This document shows, one piece after another, positions 46,415 to 55,385 of a DNA stretch of 64,000 nucleotides. Each line of letters begins with the position of its first letter. Positions within the stretch are counted from its first letter, which is position 1. Source of the DNA: Hominilimicola fabiformis (GTDB taxonomy: Bacteria; Bacillota; Clostridia; UBA1381); the NCBI RefSeq assembly GCF_020687385.1, contig NZ_JAJEQM010000007.1:62001-126000 (forward strand). Reading direction: 5' to 3'. Both the position numbers and the translations under genes were made by a program. Below the pieces are notes generated by a model. The model saw nothing but the letters and a program-made list of their open reading frames with translations, was not told the DNA's origin and did not search any database.

Positions 46415-48193
46415 ATGGATACAATGCAAGGTTTAAAACGTACTCACTATTGCGGAGATGTTGAAGGAATCGGCAATGAAGTTGTAGTAGGCGGTTATGT
46501 ACAAAAAGTAAGAGATTTGGGAAATCTTATTTTTATAGATTTAAGGGACAGAACAGGTATAGTTCAGCTTGCTTTTGATGATTCGACAGACAGAGAAATA
46601 TTTGAAAAAGCGTCTGATTGCCACAGCGAATATGTACTTATGGCAAAAGGTGTTGTTCGTGAAAGAGAAAGCAAGAATACAGCAATTAAAACAGGTAATA
46701 TTGAAATTGACGTAAAAGATTTGAGAGTGTTGGCAAAGGCTCAGACACCTCCTTTTGAAATTGTTGACGATACTAACGTAAACGAAGAATTAAGATTGAA
46801 ATATCGTTATCTTGACCTTAGAAGAAAGGTTTTACAGGATAACTTGATTATGAGAAGTAAGATTGCAAAAGTTGCAAGAGATTATTATTATGAAAACGGC
46901 TTTATAGAAATCGAAACACCGATGATGATTAAGTCAACTCCTGAGGGTGCAAGAGATTACCTTGTTCCGTCAAGAGTACATCACGGAAAGTTTTACGCGC
47001 TTCCGCAGTCACCTCAAATGTACAAGCAACTTTTGATGATTGCAGGATTTGACAGATATATTCAGCTTGCAAGATGCTTCAGAGATGAAGACTTAAGAGC
47101 AGACAGACAGCCGGAATTTACGCAAATTGACCTTGAAATGTCATTCGTTGATGTTGAGGATATTCTTGAAATGAACGAAGGCTTTATACAAAGATTGTTT
47201 AAGGAAGTTCTTGATGTTGACGTAGAATTACCGCTTCCAAGACTTACTTATAAAGACGCTATGGAACGTTACGGTTCAGATAAGCCTGATACTCGTTTCG
47301 GTATGGAAATATGCGATATTTCAGAACTTGTTAAGAATTGCGGTTTCGGCGTGTTTACTTCGGCTATCGAAAACGGCGGCTCGGTAAGAGCAATCGTTGC
47401 AAAAGACGCGGCAAAGACGCTTACAAGAAAAGAAATTGACAAGCTTACAGAATACGTTAAGGGAATAGGCGCAAAAGGTCTTGCATTTGTTCGTTGGGTT
47501 GATGATGAACCGACTTGTGCATTTGCAAAATTCTTGGGCGAAGGTGAACTTGACGCAATATTAAATAAAGTAGGTGCTCAAAAGGGTGACGTTGTACTTA
47601 TCGTTGCAGATAAGAATAAAGTAACACTTCCTGTACTCGGCGCACTTAGATTAAAGGTTGCAAAGCAACTTGATATAATTCCTGAAGGATTTAACTTCCT
47701 TTGGATTACTGAATTCCCATTCTTTGAATATGACGAAGATACAGATTCTTGGCTTGCTATGCACCATCCGTTTACAATGCCTATGGACGAGTGTATTCAA
47801 TATCTTGATACTGATCCGGGTAAAGTTACGGCTAAGGCATATGACCTTGTCCTTAACGGTACAGAGCTTTCAAGCGGTTCAATCAGAATTACAGATTATG
47901 AACTTCAACAAAAAATGTTCCAGGCACTTGGGCTTTCTGATGAAGAAATCGAGGCTAAATTCGGTTTCCTTGTAGAGGCATATAAATACGGTGCCGCACC
48001 TCACGGCGGTATGGGGATCGGTCTTGACAGACTTGCAATGATTATGACAGGTAACGACAGTCTAAGAGATGTAACTGCATTCCCTAAGGTACAAAATGCG
48101 TCAGAACTTATGTCGGGAGCTCCTAATGTTGTTGACGAAGAACAATTACAGGAACTTTCGATAAGCATAATACCTGAAAAGAAAGAAAATTAA
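46415..48193 (+). CDS. aspS: Aspartyl-tRNA synthetase
   Basis: A 592-residue class II synthetase that charges tRNA-Asp. N-terminal OB-fold anticodon domain (about 1-105, VRDLGNLIFIDLRDRTGIVQ), catalytic core with motif 2 (ARCFRDEDLRADRQPEFTQIDLEMSF) and motif 3 (GGMGIGLDRLAMIMTG), and the bacterial-type GAD insertion (about 285-420). It may be discriminating or non-discriminating; gatCAB genes are not in the window to help decide. Start ATG 46415 has GGAGG 8 nt upstream. Confidence 0.97.
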   Translation: MDTMQGLKRTHYCGDVEGIGNEVVVGGYVQKVRDLGNLIFIDLRDRTGIVQLAFDDSTDREIFEKASDCHSEYVLMAKGVVRERESKNTAIKTGNIEIDVKDLRVLAKAQTPPFEIVDDTNVNEELRLKYRYLDLRRKVLQDNLIMRSKIAKVARDYYYENGFIEIETPMMIKSTPEGARDYLVPSRVHHGKFYALPQSPQMYKQLLMIAGFDRYIQLARCFRDEDLRADRQPEFTQIDLEMSFVDVEDILEMNEGFIQRLFKEVLDVDVELPLPRLTYKDAMERYGSDKPDTRFGMEICDISELVKNCGFGVFTSAIENGGSVRAIVAKDAAKTLTRKEIDKLTEYVKGIGAKGLAFVRWVDDEPTCAFAKFLGEGELDAILNKVGAQKGDVVLIVADKNKVTLPVLGALRLKVAKQLDIIPEGFNFLWITEFPFFEYDEDTDSWLAMHHPFTMPMDECIQYLDTDPGKVTAKAYDLVLNGTELSSGSIRITDYELQQKMFQALGLSDEEIEAKFGFLVEAYKYGAAPHGGMGIGLDRLAMIMTGNDSLRDVTAFPKVQNASELMSGAPNVVDEEQLQELSISIIPEKKEN

Positions 48194-48490
48194 TAATGTT
48201 TTCATAATAATTTAATAACGTTATTGTATAATAACCTTAAAATAGGAGCCGAATTTTCAGCTTCTAAGACTGTTGGCAAATTGTCCGGAACGTGCAGAAG
48301 TATTATTCAAATTTGTATGATTTAATTTATCAAAAAAATAGCAGGCAAGCCTATATTGATAGGCTTGCCTATGCACTTTTTGAAAAAATAAACTCTACCG
48401 TACAAATGTACGCTGACGAGTTCGTTTTTTTAAAATTCGATCTGATTTCTCGGCAGTCTGCAAATTAATCTGTGAAACGGAGAGTTTTAA
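48194..48490 (+). other. Structured non-coding stretch between aspS and the ABC operon
   Basis: No coding frame is seen. A perfect -10 TATAAT lies at 48227-48232 beside the palindrome AATAACGTTATT. Then come a small stem (AGGAGC/GCTTCT, about 48244-48265), a strong hairpin (GGCAAGCCTAT/ATAGGCTTGCC, 48344-48354 with 48359-48369) with CTTTTT nearby, and a second hairpin (AACTC and CGTAC arms, 48391-48422) ending in seven T. It may hold a small RNA of about 140 nt, or simply the aspS 3' end plus an attenuator for the ABC operon. It matches no riboswitch class that I know. Confidence 0.45.
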
Positions 48491-49459
48491 GTGATTACTA
48501 TTTCAAACTTAACAAAAAAATACGGCGATAAATATGCACTCGACAATATTAGTTTTAATGTAAAAAAGGGTGAAGTTCTTGGATTTTTAGGTCCTAACGG
48601 TGCGGGAAAATCAACAACTATGAATATTATCACCGGATATATTTCATATACAGACGGCTCTGTTAATATTGACGGCTATGATATTTTAGAAAATCCTATT
48701 GAAGTGAAAAAGAAAATAGGATACTTGCCTGAAATACCACCCCTTTATCTTGATATGGTAGTGTGGGATTATCTTGAATTTGTATATGAATTGAAGAAAA
48801 TCAAGACCGAGGATGAAAAGAGTCATATACAGCAAGTTATTGATATGGTGAAGATTGATAATGTTAAAAACAGAAAAATTGCCAATTTGTCAAAAGGCTA
48901 TCGTCAAAGAGTGGGACTTGCAGGTGCTTTAATCGGTGATCCCGAAATTCTTATACTTGACGAACCGACAGTTGGTCTTGATCCTAAGCAGATTATCGAA
49001 ATAAGAAATGTTATTAAGGAACTCGGAAAAGAAAAGACTGTAATTTTAAGTTCGCATATATTAAGCGAAATAAGTGCAGTCTGTGACAGAGTAATTATTA
49101 TAAATAAAGGCAAATTTGTTGCAGAAGATACACCGAAAAATCTTTCGGATAAGCTTGGTGATAATAAAAAAATGTTGTTCAGAATATCAGGCGATAGGAA
49201 AAAAGCCGAAAATATCCTAAATTCATTTGACGGCATATCAAATGTAACCTGTGTTTCATCTGAAAATGATTCGTATGATTTTGAATTTGATAACGCAATG
49301 GCGGCAGAAGAAAAGAAAAAAATGTTCTTTGCATTCGCGGAAAATGAAATACCGATATTAATGCAAAAAGAAATCGAGCCGTCTTTGGAGGATATATTCT
49401 TAAAACTTACTGACAATACGTCAGAAAAGGAGGAAAATACAAATGAAAGCGATATTTAA
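48491..49459 (+). CDS. ABC transporter ATP-binding protein (GldA/CcmA-like)
   Basis: A 322-residue ATPase starting at GTG 48491, with GGAG 8 nt upstream. Walker A GPNGAGKST, signature LSKGYRQRVGLAGAL, Walker B ILILDEPTVGLD and a C-terminal regulatory tail are all present. It belongs to the exporter-type group that pairs with a six-helix permease and a GldG-like protein. It overlaps the next gene by 17 nt. The Firmicutes version of this system has no settled function; in Bacteroidetes GldAFG is linked to gliding. Confidence 0.92.
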   Translation: MITISNLTKKYGDKYALDNISFNVKKGEVLGFLGPNGAGKSTTMNIITGYISYTDGSVNIDGYDILENPIEVKKKIGYLPEIPPLYLDMVVWDYLEFVYELKKIKTEDEKSHIQQVIDMVKIDNVKNRKIANLSKGYRQRVGLAGALIGDPEILILDEPTVGLDPKQIIEIRNVIKELGKEKTVILSSHILSEISAVCDRVIIINKGKFVAEDTPKNLSDKLGDNKKMLFRISGDRKKAENILNSFDGISNVTCVSSENDSYDFEFDNAMAAEEKKKMFFAFAENEIPILMQKEIEPSLEDIFLKLTDNTSEKEENTNESDI

Positions 49460-50147
49460 CAGAGAATTCAATTCGTATTTTACATCAATGCTCGGTTATG
49501 TATTTTTAACTATTTTTCTTCTTTTAACAGGAGTAATGTTCTATGTTGTAAATATCAGATTTATGACTGCAAGAATGACTAATTTCTTTTCAATCGTCAA
49601 TAACTGGGCGTTGTTCTTGTTGCCGTTATTGACAATGAGATTGTTCTCAGAGGACAGAAAGCAAAAGACAGACCAATTATTACTGACCGCACCTATATCT
49701 ACAAAAGAAATAGTTTTCGGTAAGTATCTTGCGGCATTTGGAATATTTATGGTAGGTGTGCTTATAACACTTATTTATCCTGTTATATTAGCGTTTACGG
49801 GTAATTTGCCGATTGCGGAAACAATAAGCTGTTATGTCGGCTTTATACTGCTATGTTCGGCAATACTTGCTATCGGTGCGTTTATGTCATCTATTACGGA
49901 AAGTCAGATTGTCGCTGCAGTTGCCACTTACGGTGTATTGATTTTTACATTGCTTTTAGGCTCGGTTGCGTCAAACGTTTCAAACGAAATAATTGTAAAA
50001 ATTCTTTTGTGGTTATCGCCTGTACAAAGATTTTCGGATTTTACTCTCGGAATCCTTAACTTTGAACCGATAATTTATTATTTAAGCATCACCGGTCTGT
50101 TCTTATTCTTTACCGTTATGGTATTTGAAAGACGCAGAATGAGATAG
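49443..50147 (+). CDS. ABC transporter permease (GldF-like, ABC-2 type)
   Basis: A 234-residue protein with six hydrophobic helices and the typical opening KAIFNREFNSYFTSMLGYVF, then FSEDRKQKTDQLLLTAPISTKEIVFGKYLAAF, seen in GldF-like ABC-2 permeases. GGAGGAAAATAC precedes the ATG, and the gene overlaps the ATPase gene. It should form the membrane channel of the system. Confidence 0.9.
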   Translation: MKAIFNREFNSYFTSMLGYVFLTIFLLLTGVMFYVVNIRFMTARMTNFFSIVNNWALFLLPLLTMRLFSEDRKQKTDQLLLTAPISTKEIVFGKYLAAFGIFMVGVLITLIYPVILAFTGNLPIAETISCYVGFILLCSAILAIGAFMSSITESQIVAAVATYGVLIFTLLLGSVASNVSNEIIVKILLWLSPVQRFSDFTLGILNFEPIIYYLSITGLFLFFTVMVFERRRMR

Positions 50148-50158
50148 GAGGATATGTA

Positions 50159-51565
50159 ATGAATAACGTAAAAAAATATAAATTTGTATCTTCCGTTGCT
50201 ATTGCAATAGCGGTTGTTTTGGTTATTGTTGTAAACGTATTTGTCAGCGTGCTTAACAACAAATTACCTTTAAAAATCGACCTTACGTCAAATAAAATGT
50301 ACGAACTTTCAGATAAAACAAAAGAGTATCTTAAAAATTATGATACTCCTGTTGATATATATATTCTTGCCGGTGAATCGGAACAAGACGGAAATATTCG
50401 TACGGTGCTTGATAAATATGCCGCCGCAAATAAAAATATCAATGTTACAAATATTAACATGACATCTAACCCGACTTTTGGCAAGAAATACGTTACTGAC
50501 GGCAAAAGTCTGCAATCAAATTCTGTCATTGTTGACGGCGGAGATAAGTTTAAAACATATACTATGACTGAATTGTACGGGGTAAATGCACAAACAGGAC
50601 AGTATACATCACTTAATGTTGAAAATAAAATAACTTCGGCATTAAAGTATGTATCAAGCGAAACACAACAAAAGGCATACCTAATAAAAGGACATAATGA
50701 GATAGCTGTTGACGGTGCAAAAACTAAACTTGAATCAGAAAACTTTGAAGTCGGAGAAGTTAATACATTGACCGATGATATACCGTCAGACGCAAATATG
50801 TTGATTGTTGCAAAACCGACGGCCGATTTTTCAAAAGAAGAAATCACAAAACTTGATTCTTATTTGCAAAAAGGCGGTAATATACAAGTTTATCTTGATG
50901 TCGATTCAAAAAATCTTACTAACTTGTATGACTATCTAAAATCATCATGGGGCATAGGTGTAAGCGATAACCTTGTAATTGAAACAGACACATCAAAATC
51001 CGTTTCGTTGAGCGGAAGTTCGATGAGTCTTGTCGTGCCGAATGTAAAATCATATGAATTTACCGACAGTATAATAGACAATCAAAGAACTTTGGCATAT
51101 TTCCCATATTCAAGATTGATAACTCAAGAATTTGAATCAAATGGCGATATATCTGTTACACCTGTTTTGACAAGTTCAGAAAAAGCATACACGACTTCAA
51201 ATTATGAAAATGTTTCAAAAGTAGGCGGCGAGCAGGACGGTGAATATCCGGTCAGCGAACTTTCGGTAGATGCCAAACACGCCTCATCGGTTTATGTATC
51301 GGGAAATACTATGCTTTTAACCATAGACGAAACAACACTTACAAATAATTACGGACTTGCAAACTATGATTATTTTATGAATTTGACCAACTTTATGATA
51401 GGTAACGAAGAAAGCTTTACTGTAGATGAAAAAACACTTGTAAACAATGTTATTACATTATCTGATTTAGGTCAAAAAATTATTTTTGCATTTGTTGTAA
51501 TTATAATACCGATTACCGTATTAATAATCGGACTTGTAATTTGGATAAAAAGGAGAAATCTATGA
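50159..51565 (+). CDS. GldG-like ABC-associated extracytoplasmic protein
   Basis: A 468-residue protein with one N-terminal helix (about 10-35), a large external region, and a C-terminal helix (about 437-462) ending WIKRRNL. The external part begins KIDLTSNKMYELSDKTKEYLKN and contains VKAYLIKGHNE-like sequence (QQKAYLIKGHNEIAVDGA) and a GGNIQVYLDVDSKNL segment, which are typical of the GldG/ABC_transp_aux family. The fold is thought to bind a ligand or partner outside the membrane. The stop overlaps the next ATG (ATGA). Confidence 0.87.
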   Translation: MNNVKKYKFVSSVAIAIAVVLVIVVNVFVSVLNNKLPLKIDLTSNKMYELSDKTKEYLKNYDTPVDIYILAGESEQDGNIRTVLDKYAAANKNINVTNINMTSNPTFGKKYVTDGKSLQSNSVIVDGGDKFKTYTMTELYGVNAQTGQYTSLNVENKITSALKYVSSETQQKAYLIKGHNEIAVDGAKTKLESENFEVGEVNTLTDDIPSDANMLIVAKPTADFSKEEITKLDSYLQKGGNIQVYLDVDSKNLTNLYDYLKSSWGIGVSDNLVIETDTSKSVSLSGSSMSLVVPNVKSYEFTDSIIDNQRTLAYFPYSRLITQEFESNGDISVTPVLTSSEKAYTTSNYENVSKVGGEQDGEYPVSELSVDAKHASSVYVSGNTMLLTIDETTLTNNYGLANYDYFMNLTNFMIGNEESFTVDEKTLVNNVITLSDLGQKIIFAFVVIIIPITVLIIGLVIWIKRRNL

Positions 51566-52941
51566 GTAAAACAACGAAAAGCATAATTATAGCCGCGTCA
51601 GTGATTATAGTGCTTATTGTCGGAACGATTGTTATAAGTAATATTGACACGTCAAAAGATAATAATGTTGATACAACCGATGATTTATACAGTATCTATT
51701 CAGCTGATACAACCGATATTTTATCTGTAAAGGCAGAGAGTGAAAACGGTACAATTACGGTAAAAAGTATAGGCGATTCGGAATGGTCCGTAAATGATAT
51801 GGATGCGTCTGAAATAGATTCTTCAAAAGCCGGTGCGCTTGTCGGTACAATTTCAACATTGTCATCAAAAAACAAGATTGAAGAAAATCCGGTTGATTTA
51901 TCACAATACGGACTTGACAATCCGCAAGTCACTGTTACAGTTGAAAAGAAAAACGGTCAGATTGATAAAATGATTATCGGCGATTTGAGTCCGACACTCG
52001 GAGAATATTTTGTGATGAAAGACGGCGATAATACTGTCTATACAATGTATGATTTTAAAGTTGATACTTTAAAAAAGCCTATCAGCTATTATAAAGAATT
52101 CAATCGTTTCAACATTAATATTGACAATATTAATGACATTAAAATTGTCCGCAGTGATGAAACTATTGAAATCAGAATATTAAGCAATATAAATAACAAC
52201 ACAAATAATGTATGGGAAATGGTACAGCCGTATCAGAGTGGTGCCAATGATGACTATATCGATAACAAAATACTTGCTCCTATAGAGGAAATTTCACTTA
52301 CTACACCGATTGAAAATGCTGACGGCGGTTTCAGTGAAAAGTCGCCTGTTTTAATGATAACCGTTAAGCCTTACGACAATTCAACAGGCAAATACGGCGA
52401 AGAATATACCGAAACACTTACAATAGGTCGCACAGAAGGTGATATGACTTATGTAAAATATAAGGAACAGGTATTTAAAGTTTCATCGGACATTATATCT
52501 TTTGCGAATGACTCGTCATACAACATTGTAAGTAAATTGCAGGCACTTGTTGATATTTCGGAAGTTAAGAGTGTAACGGTAGAGTATAACGGAGCAGAAC
52601 ATACGATTGACATAACTCATAACGATTCGGATATGACTTTTGTGCTTGACGGTCAAAAGGTTGATACAAAGATAACACAAGCAATATACAAGAGCATTGT
52701 CGGTTTGGCGGTTGACGGAGTATATAAAGACGAAACACTCGGCGATACCGTTATGAAAATAAAATATAAAGGTATCAAGAGCAGTTCTGATACAGAAATC
52801 GAATTTAAGAGTATTGATGATTTGTACTGTGCTTTAATCCGCAACGGTAAAACAGAATTTACAATCAAGAAAAGTAAGCTTAATGAATTTATGGATTTAT
52901 TCAATACTTATGTTGAAAATCCGGAAAAGCAAGGAGATTAA
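51562..52941 (+). CDS. DUF4340-domain protein
   Basis: A 459-residue protein starting at ATG 51562, which overlaps the gldG-like stop by 4 nt and has AGGAG upstream. One N-terminal helix (about 6-28) anchors an external domain that shows the repeated DUF4340 beta pattern (SEWSVNDMDASEIDSSKAGALVGTI, then NPVDLSQYGLDNPQVTVTV). DUF4340 genes commonly follow gldG-like genes, and the proteins probably form one envelope complex. Its biochemical function is unknown. Confidence 0.87.
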   Translation: MSKTTKSIIIAASVIIVLIVGTIVISNIDTSKDNNVDTTDDLYSIYSADTTDILSVKAESENGTITVKSIGDSEWSVNDMDASEIDSSKAGALVGTISTLSSKNKIEENPVDLSQYGLDNPQVTVTVEKKNGQIDKMIIGDLSPTLGEYFVMKDGDNTVYTMYDFKVDTLKKPISYYKEFNRFNINIDNINDIKIVRSDETIEIRILSNINNNTNNVWEMVQPYQSGANDDYIDNKILAPIEEISLTTPIENADGGFSEKSPVLMITVKPYDNSTGKYGEEYTETLTIGRTEGDMTYVKYKEQVFKVSSDIISFANDSSYNIVSKLQALVDISEVKSVTVEYNGAEHTIDITHNDSDMTFVLDGQKVDTKITQAIYKSIVGLAVDGVYKDETLGDTVMKIKYKGIKSSSDTEIEFKSIDDLYCALIRNGKTEFTIKKSKLNEFMDLFNTYVENPEKQGD

Positions 52942-52943
52942 TT

Positions 52944-53741
52944 ATGGAGAATTTATGGAATGACGTGATTCCTTATTGGAACGAAGAATTTATAGAGGCT
53001 GATGAAACAGCGGCAAGAAAACCGACTATAACGGCATATCCTGCAAATTCAAAAGGTGCTGTTATTATTTTTCCGGGTGGTGGCTATGTAATAAGAGCCG
53101 ACCACGAAGGTACTGCATATGCTAAGTGGTTGCAGTCAATCGGTCTTACTGCATTTGTGGTTGAATACAGAGTTGCACCGTACAAGCACCCGGCTGAGAT
53201 AAGCGACGCAATGCGTGCGGTTAAATATGTCAGATACTATGCGGATAAGTATGGCATTGATAAAGATAAAATTGCCGTTATGGGTTCAAGTGCCGGCGGA
53301 CATTTGGCAGCGTCGGTTTCGGTTCATTACGATAAAAAAATGTATGAAGATACAGATGAAATAGATAAAGAAAGCTGTAAGCCTGATGCGACAATTTTGT
53401 GTTACCCTGTAATAGATATGTTCGAATACAGACATGACGGTTCAAGAAAAAACTTGATAGGTGAAAGAGCATTACATTCTGATAAAGAGCTTATGTCGCT
53501 TTATAAACACGTCACACCTAATACACCGCCTACATTTATATGGCATACATCATCAGACCAGGCAGTACCGGTAGAAAATTCTTTGATGTACGCCGACGCA
53601 CTAAGCAAAGTGCAAGTTTCGTATGAAATGCACATATACCCAATCGGTTCTCACGGCTTGGGCTTGGCAGACAGTATACCGCACGTTGCACAGTGGAAAG
53701 ATTCTCTTGAAAAATGGATAAAACTTAATGATTTAATTTAA
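52944..53741 (+). CDS. Alpha/beta hydrolase, acetyl-esterase-like
   Basis: A 265-residue cytoplasmic protein with no signal peptide. The oxyanion-hole motif is FPGGGY, the nucleophile Ser116 lies in GSSAGGH, and a likely Asp (SSDQAVPV) and His (GSHGLGL) complete the triad. This is the BD-FAE/acetylxylan-esterase-like group often annotated as esterase or lipase; some remove acetyl groups from oligosaccharides after import. It starts 2 nt after the DUF4340 gene and shares its transcript, but a functional link is uncertain. Confidence 0.85.
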   Translation: MENLWNDVIPYWNEEFIEADETAARKPTITAYPANSKGAVIIFPGGGYVIRADHEGTAYAKWLQSIGLTAFVVEYRVAPYKHPAEISDAMRAVKYVRYYADKYGIDKDKIAVMGSSAGGHLAASVSVHYDKKMYEDTDEIDKESCKPDATILCYPVIDMFEYRHDGSRKNLIGERALHSDKELMSLYKHVTPNTPPTFIWHTSSDQAVPVENSLMYADALSKVQVSYEMHIYPIGSHGLGLADSIPHVAQWKDSLEKWIKLNDLI

Positions 53742-53747
53742 GTAACT

Positions 53748-53790
53748 AATGTCACAATAAGTCAGTATCGGCTTGTTGTGACATTTTTTT
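53748..53790 (+). terminator. Terminator after the ABC/hydrolase operon
   Basis: Stem AATGTCACAA/TTGTGACATT (53748-53757 with 53776-53785) with further inner pairing, then a T-run. Confidence 0.85.
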
Positions 53791-53835
53791 ATATGTGTAA
53801 AATGTCAAAATACAAAAAAATACATTTAAAAAGAC

Positions 53836-53884
53836 TATACAAAACGAAATGAGTGTGATATAATAAATGTTATATAATTAACAA
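53836..53884 (+). promoter_or_regulatory. Promoter of rex with probable Rex operator
   Basis: -35 TATACA (53836-53841), 17-bp spacer, extended -10 TGATATAAT (TATAAT 53859-53864). Directly downstream, 53867-53884 reads ATGTTATATAATTAACAA, matching the Rex consensus TTGTTAA-N4-TTAACAA at 12 of 14 positions. A repressor there would block transcription start, so rex is probably autoregulated by the NADH/NAD+ ratio. Confidence 0.62.
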
Positions 53885-53898
53885 GGGGTTTAGAGGAC

Positions 53899-54537
53899 AT
53901 GAGTGAAAATGAAAAGAAAGTTCCTACGGTCGTAGTTAAACGTCTGCCACGCTATTACAGATATTTGGGCGAACTTTTAAAGCAGGATATAAAGCGTATT
54001 TCCTCAAATGCACTTAGCGTAAAAATGAACGTGACTGCATCACAAATCAGACAGGATTTTAACTATTTCGGCGGTTTCGGTCAGCAGGGATACGGCTATA
54101 ATGTCGAACATCTTTATAACGAAATCGGTGACATATTAGGACTTAATGACGGAGATACTACTGTTATAGTCGGAGCCGGTAATCTCGGCAGAGCATTGGC
54201 AAGTCACGATACGTTTGAAAAAAGAGGCTTTAAACTTGTAGGCATTTTTGATAATGACATTAATATAATTGGTACAAAAATCAATGGTATAGAAGTTATG
54301 TCAATAGATAAGCTTGAGGAATTTTTGAATTCGCATAGAGTTGACATCGGAATTCTTACCGTACCGAAAGCGGCAGTAATGGAAACGGCTGAAAAATTAG
54401 TTAATTGCGGAGTTAAAGGTCTTATGAACTTTTCGTATACCGAACTTAAATTCGATAAGGACGTAGCGGTGGAAAACGTTCACCTTTCAGATCCGCTTAT
54501 GACATTGTCATACAAAATCAAGCAAAATCAGAATTAA
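53899..54537 (+). CDS. rex: Redox-sensing transcriptional repressor Rex
   Basis: A 212-residue repressor. N-terminal winged helix (about 10-75) with the conserved RLPRYYRYL and NVTASQIRQDFNYFGGFGQQGYGY, then a Rossmann NAD(H)-binding domain with GAGNLGRAL and the C-terminal swap helix. Rex leaves DNA when NADH is high, derepressing fermentation genes. It starts 2 nt after AGAGGA and heads a cluster of closely spaced genes running to uvrA, with gaps of 12, 20, 1 and 15 nt. Confidence 0.97.
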   Translation: MSENEKKVPTVVVKRLPRYYRYLGELLKQDIKRISSNALSVKMNVTASQIRQDFNYFGGFGQQGYGYNVEHLYNEIGDILGLNDGDTTVIVGAGNLGRALASHDTFEKRGFKLVGIFDNDINIIGTKINGIEVMSIDKLEEFLNSHRVDIGILTVPKAAVMETAEKLVNCGVKGLMNFSYTELKFDKDVAVENVHLSDPLMTLSYKIKQNQN

Positions 54538-54549
54538 GGTGTTATAATT

Positions 54550-55365
54550 ATGAGAGTTATCGCATTTGTAGGTCCGAGTGGAACAGGAAAGAGTTACAGA
54601 AGTGTTATGGTTTCGCAACAATACGGAGCTGACGCTATAATTGATGACGGCTTGCTTATTTCTCATGGAAAAGTTATAGCCGGCACATCTGCCAAAAAAG
54701 AACCGACAAAAATTGCGTCTGTTAAACACGCACTTTTTATGAATCCGTCGCAGGTAAATGAAATAAAAAAAGTTCTTAAAAGGAATAAGATTAAGTGCCT
54801 TATGATTTTGGGTACATCTGACGGAATGGTAAATAAAATTGCTAAAAATATCGGTGTTCATGAGGTTGAACAAATTATAAGAATAGAGGATGTTGCAACA
54901 CCCGAAGAAATGAATATGGCACTTAGAATGCGTACAGTTGAAGGGAAACACGTTATTCCTGTTCCGACATTTGAAATAAAGAAGGAATTTTCAGGATATT
55001 TCTTGCATCCGTTAAGAAGATTTCAAAAAAATCTTGATTCGGAAATAACAACCGCCGAGGCTGATAAATCAATTGTCAGACCCACATTCAGTTATATGGG
55101 TGACTATATTATCTCAGATAACGTTATAAATTCAATAGCAATACATGAGGCACAAAAGATCAATGGACTAATTAAGGTGCAAAATATAAACCTAAGAAAA
55201 ACAGGACACGGTGTACATATAGATATGACAGTCATTTTACAATATGGCTGTGATATTTTTTCTGTATGTAAAAATATTCAGCTTGCAGTCAGAAATAATG
55301 TTGAACAATATACGTCGATAAATGCAAGAAGAATAAATATACTTGTTAAAAATCTAAGGAAATAA
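54550..55365 (+). CDS. P-loop NTPase fused to an Asp23/Gls24-like domain
   Basis: A 271-residue protein. Residues about 1-165 carry a P-loop with Walker [10 protein letters not shown] (about 7-15), an early DD pair (IIDDGLLI) and a [17 protein letters not shown] segment. Residues about 180-271 end with [19 protein letters not shown] and the following helix, the pattern of Asp23/Gls24 (alkaline shock) proteins. I do not recognise a named protein with this combination. Known Asp23 proteins coat the membrane and respond to envelope stress; the NTPase half may be a kinase or ATP-driven switch. It sits between rex and uvrB on one probable transcript, 12 nt after rex. No membrane helix or signal peptide is present, so it is cytosolic. 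Confidence 0.75.
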   Translation: MRVIAFVGPSGTGKSYRSVMVSQQYGADAIIDDGLLISHGKVIAGTSAKKEPTKIASVKHALFMNPSQVNEIKKVLKRNKIKCLMILGTSDGMVNKIAKNIGVHEVEQIIRIEDVATPEEMNMALRMRTVEGKHVIPVPTFEIKKEFSGYFLHPLRRFQKNLDSEITTAEADKSIVRPTFSYMGDYIISDNVINSIAIHEAQKINGLIKVQNINLRKTGHGVHIDMTVILQYGCDIFSVCKNIQLAVRNNVEQYTSINARRINILVKNLRK

Positions 55366-55385
55366 CCAGTAAGAAGGGGAGCTGT

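Noticed and set aside
48240-48385. SRP RNA or a known riboswitch after aspS
   Set aside because: A short GTCCGGAA stretch recalls SRP RNA, but the rest of the conserved core is missing, and no known riboswitch signature was found.
48904-49416. 170-codon open frame on the minus strand inside the ABC ATPase gene
   Set aside because: Serine- and phenylalanine-rich mirror translation of a clearly conserved plus-strand gene, with no ribosome site. The same applies to long minus-strand frames inside 1618-2061, 27303-27755, 30843-31304 and 50338-50847.
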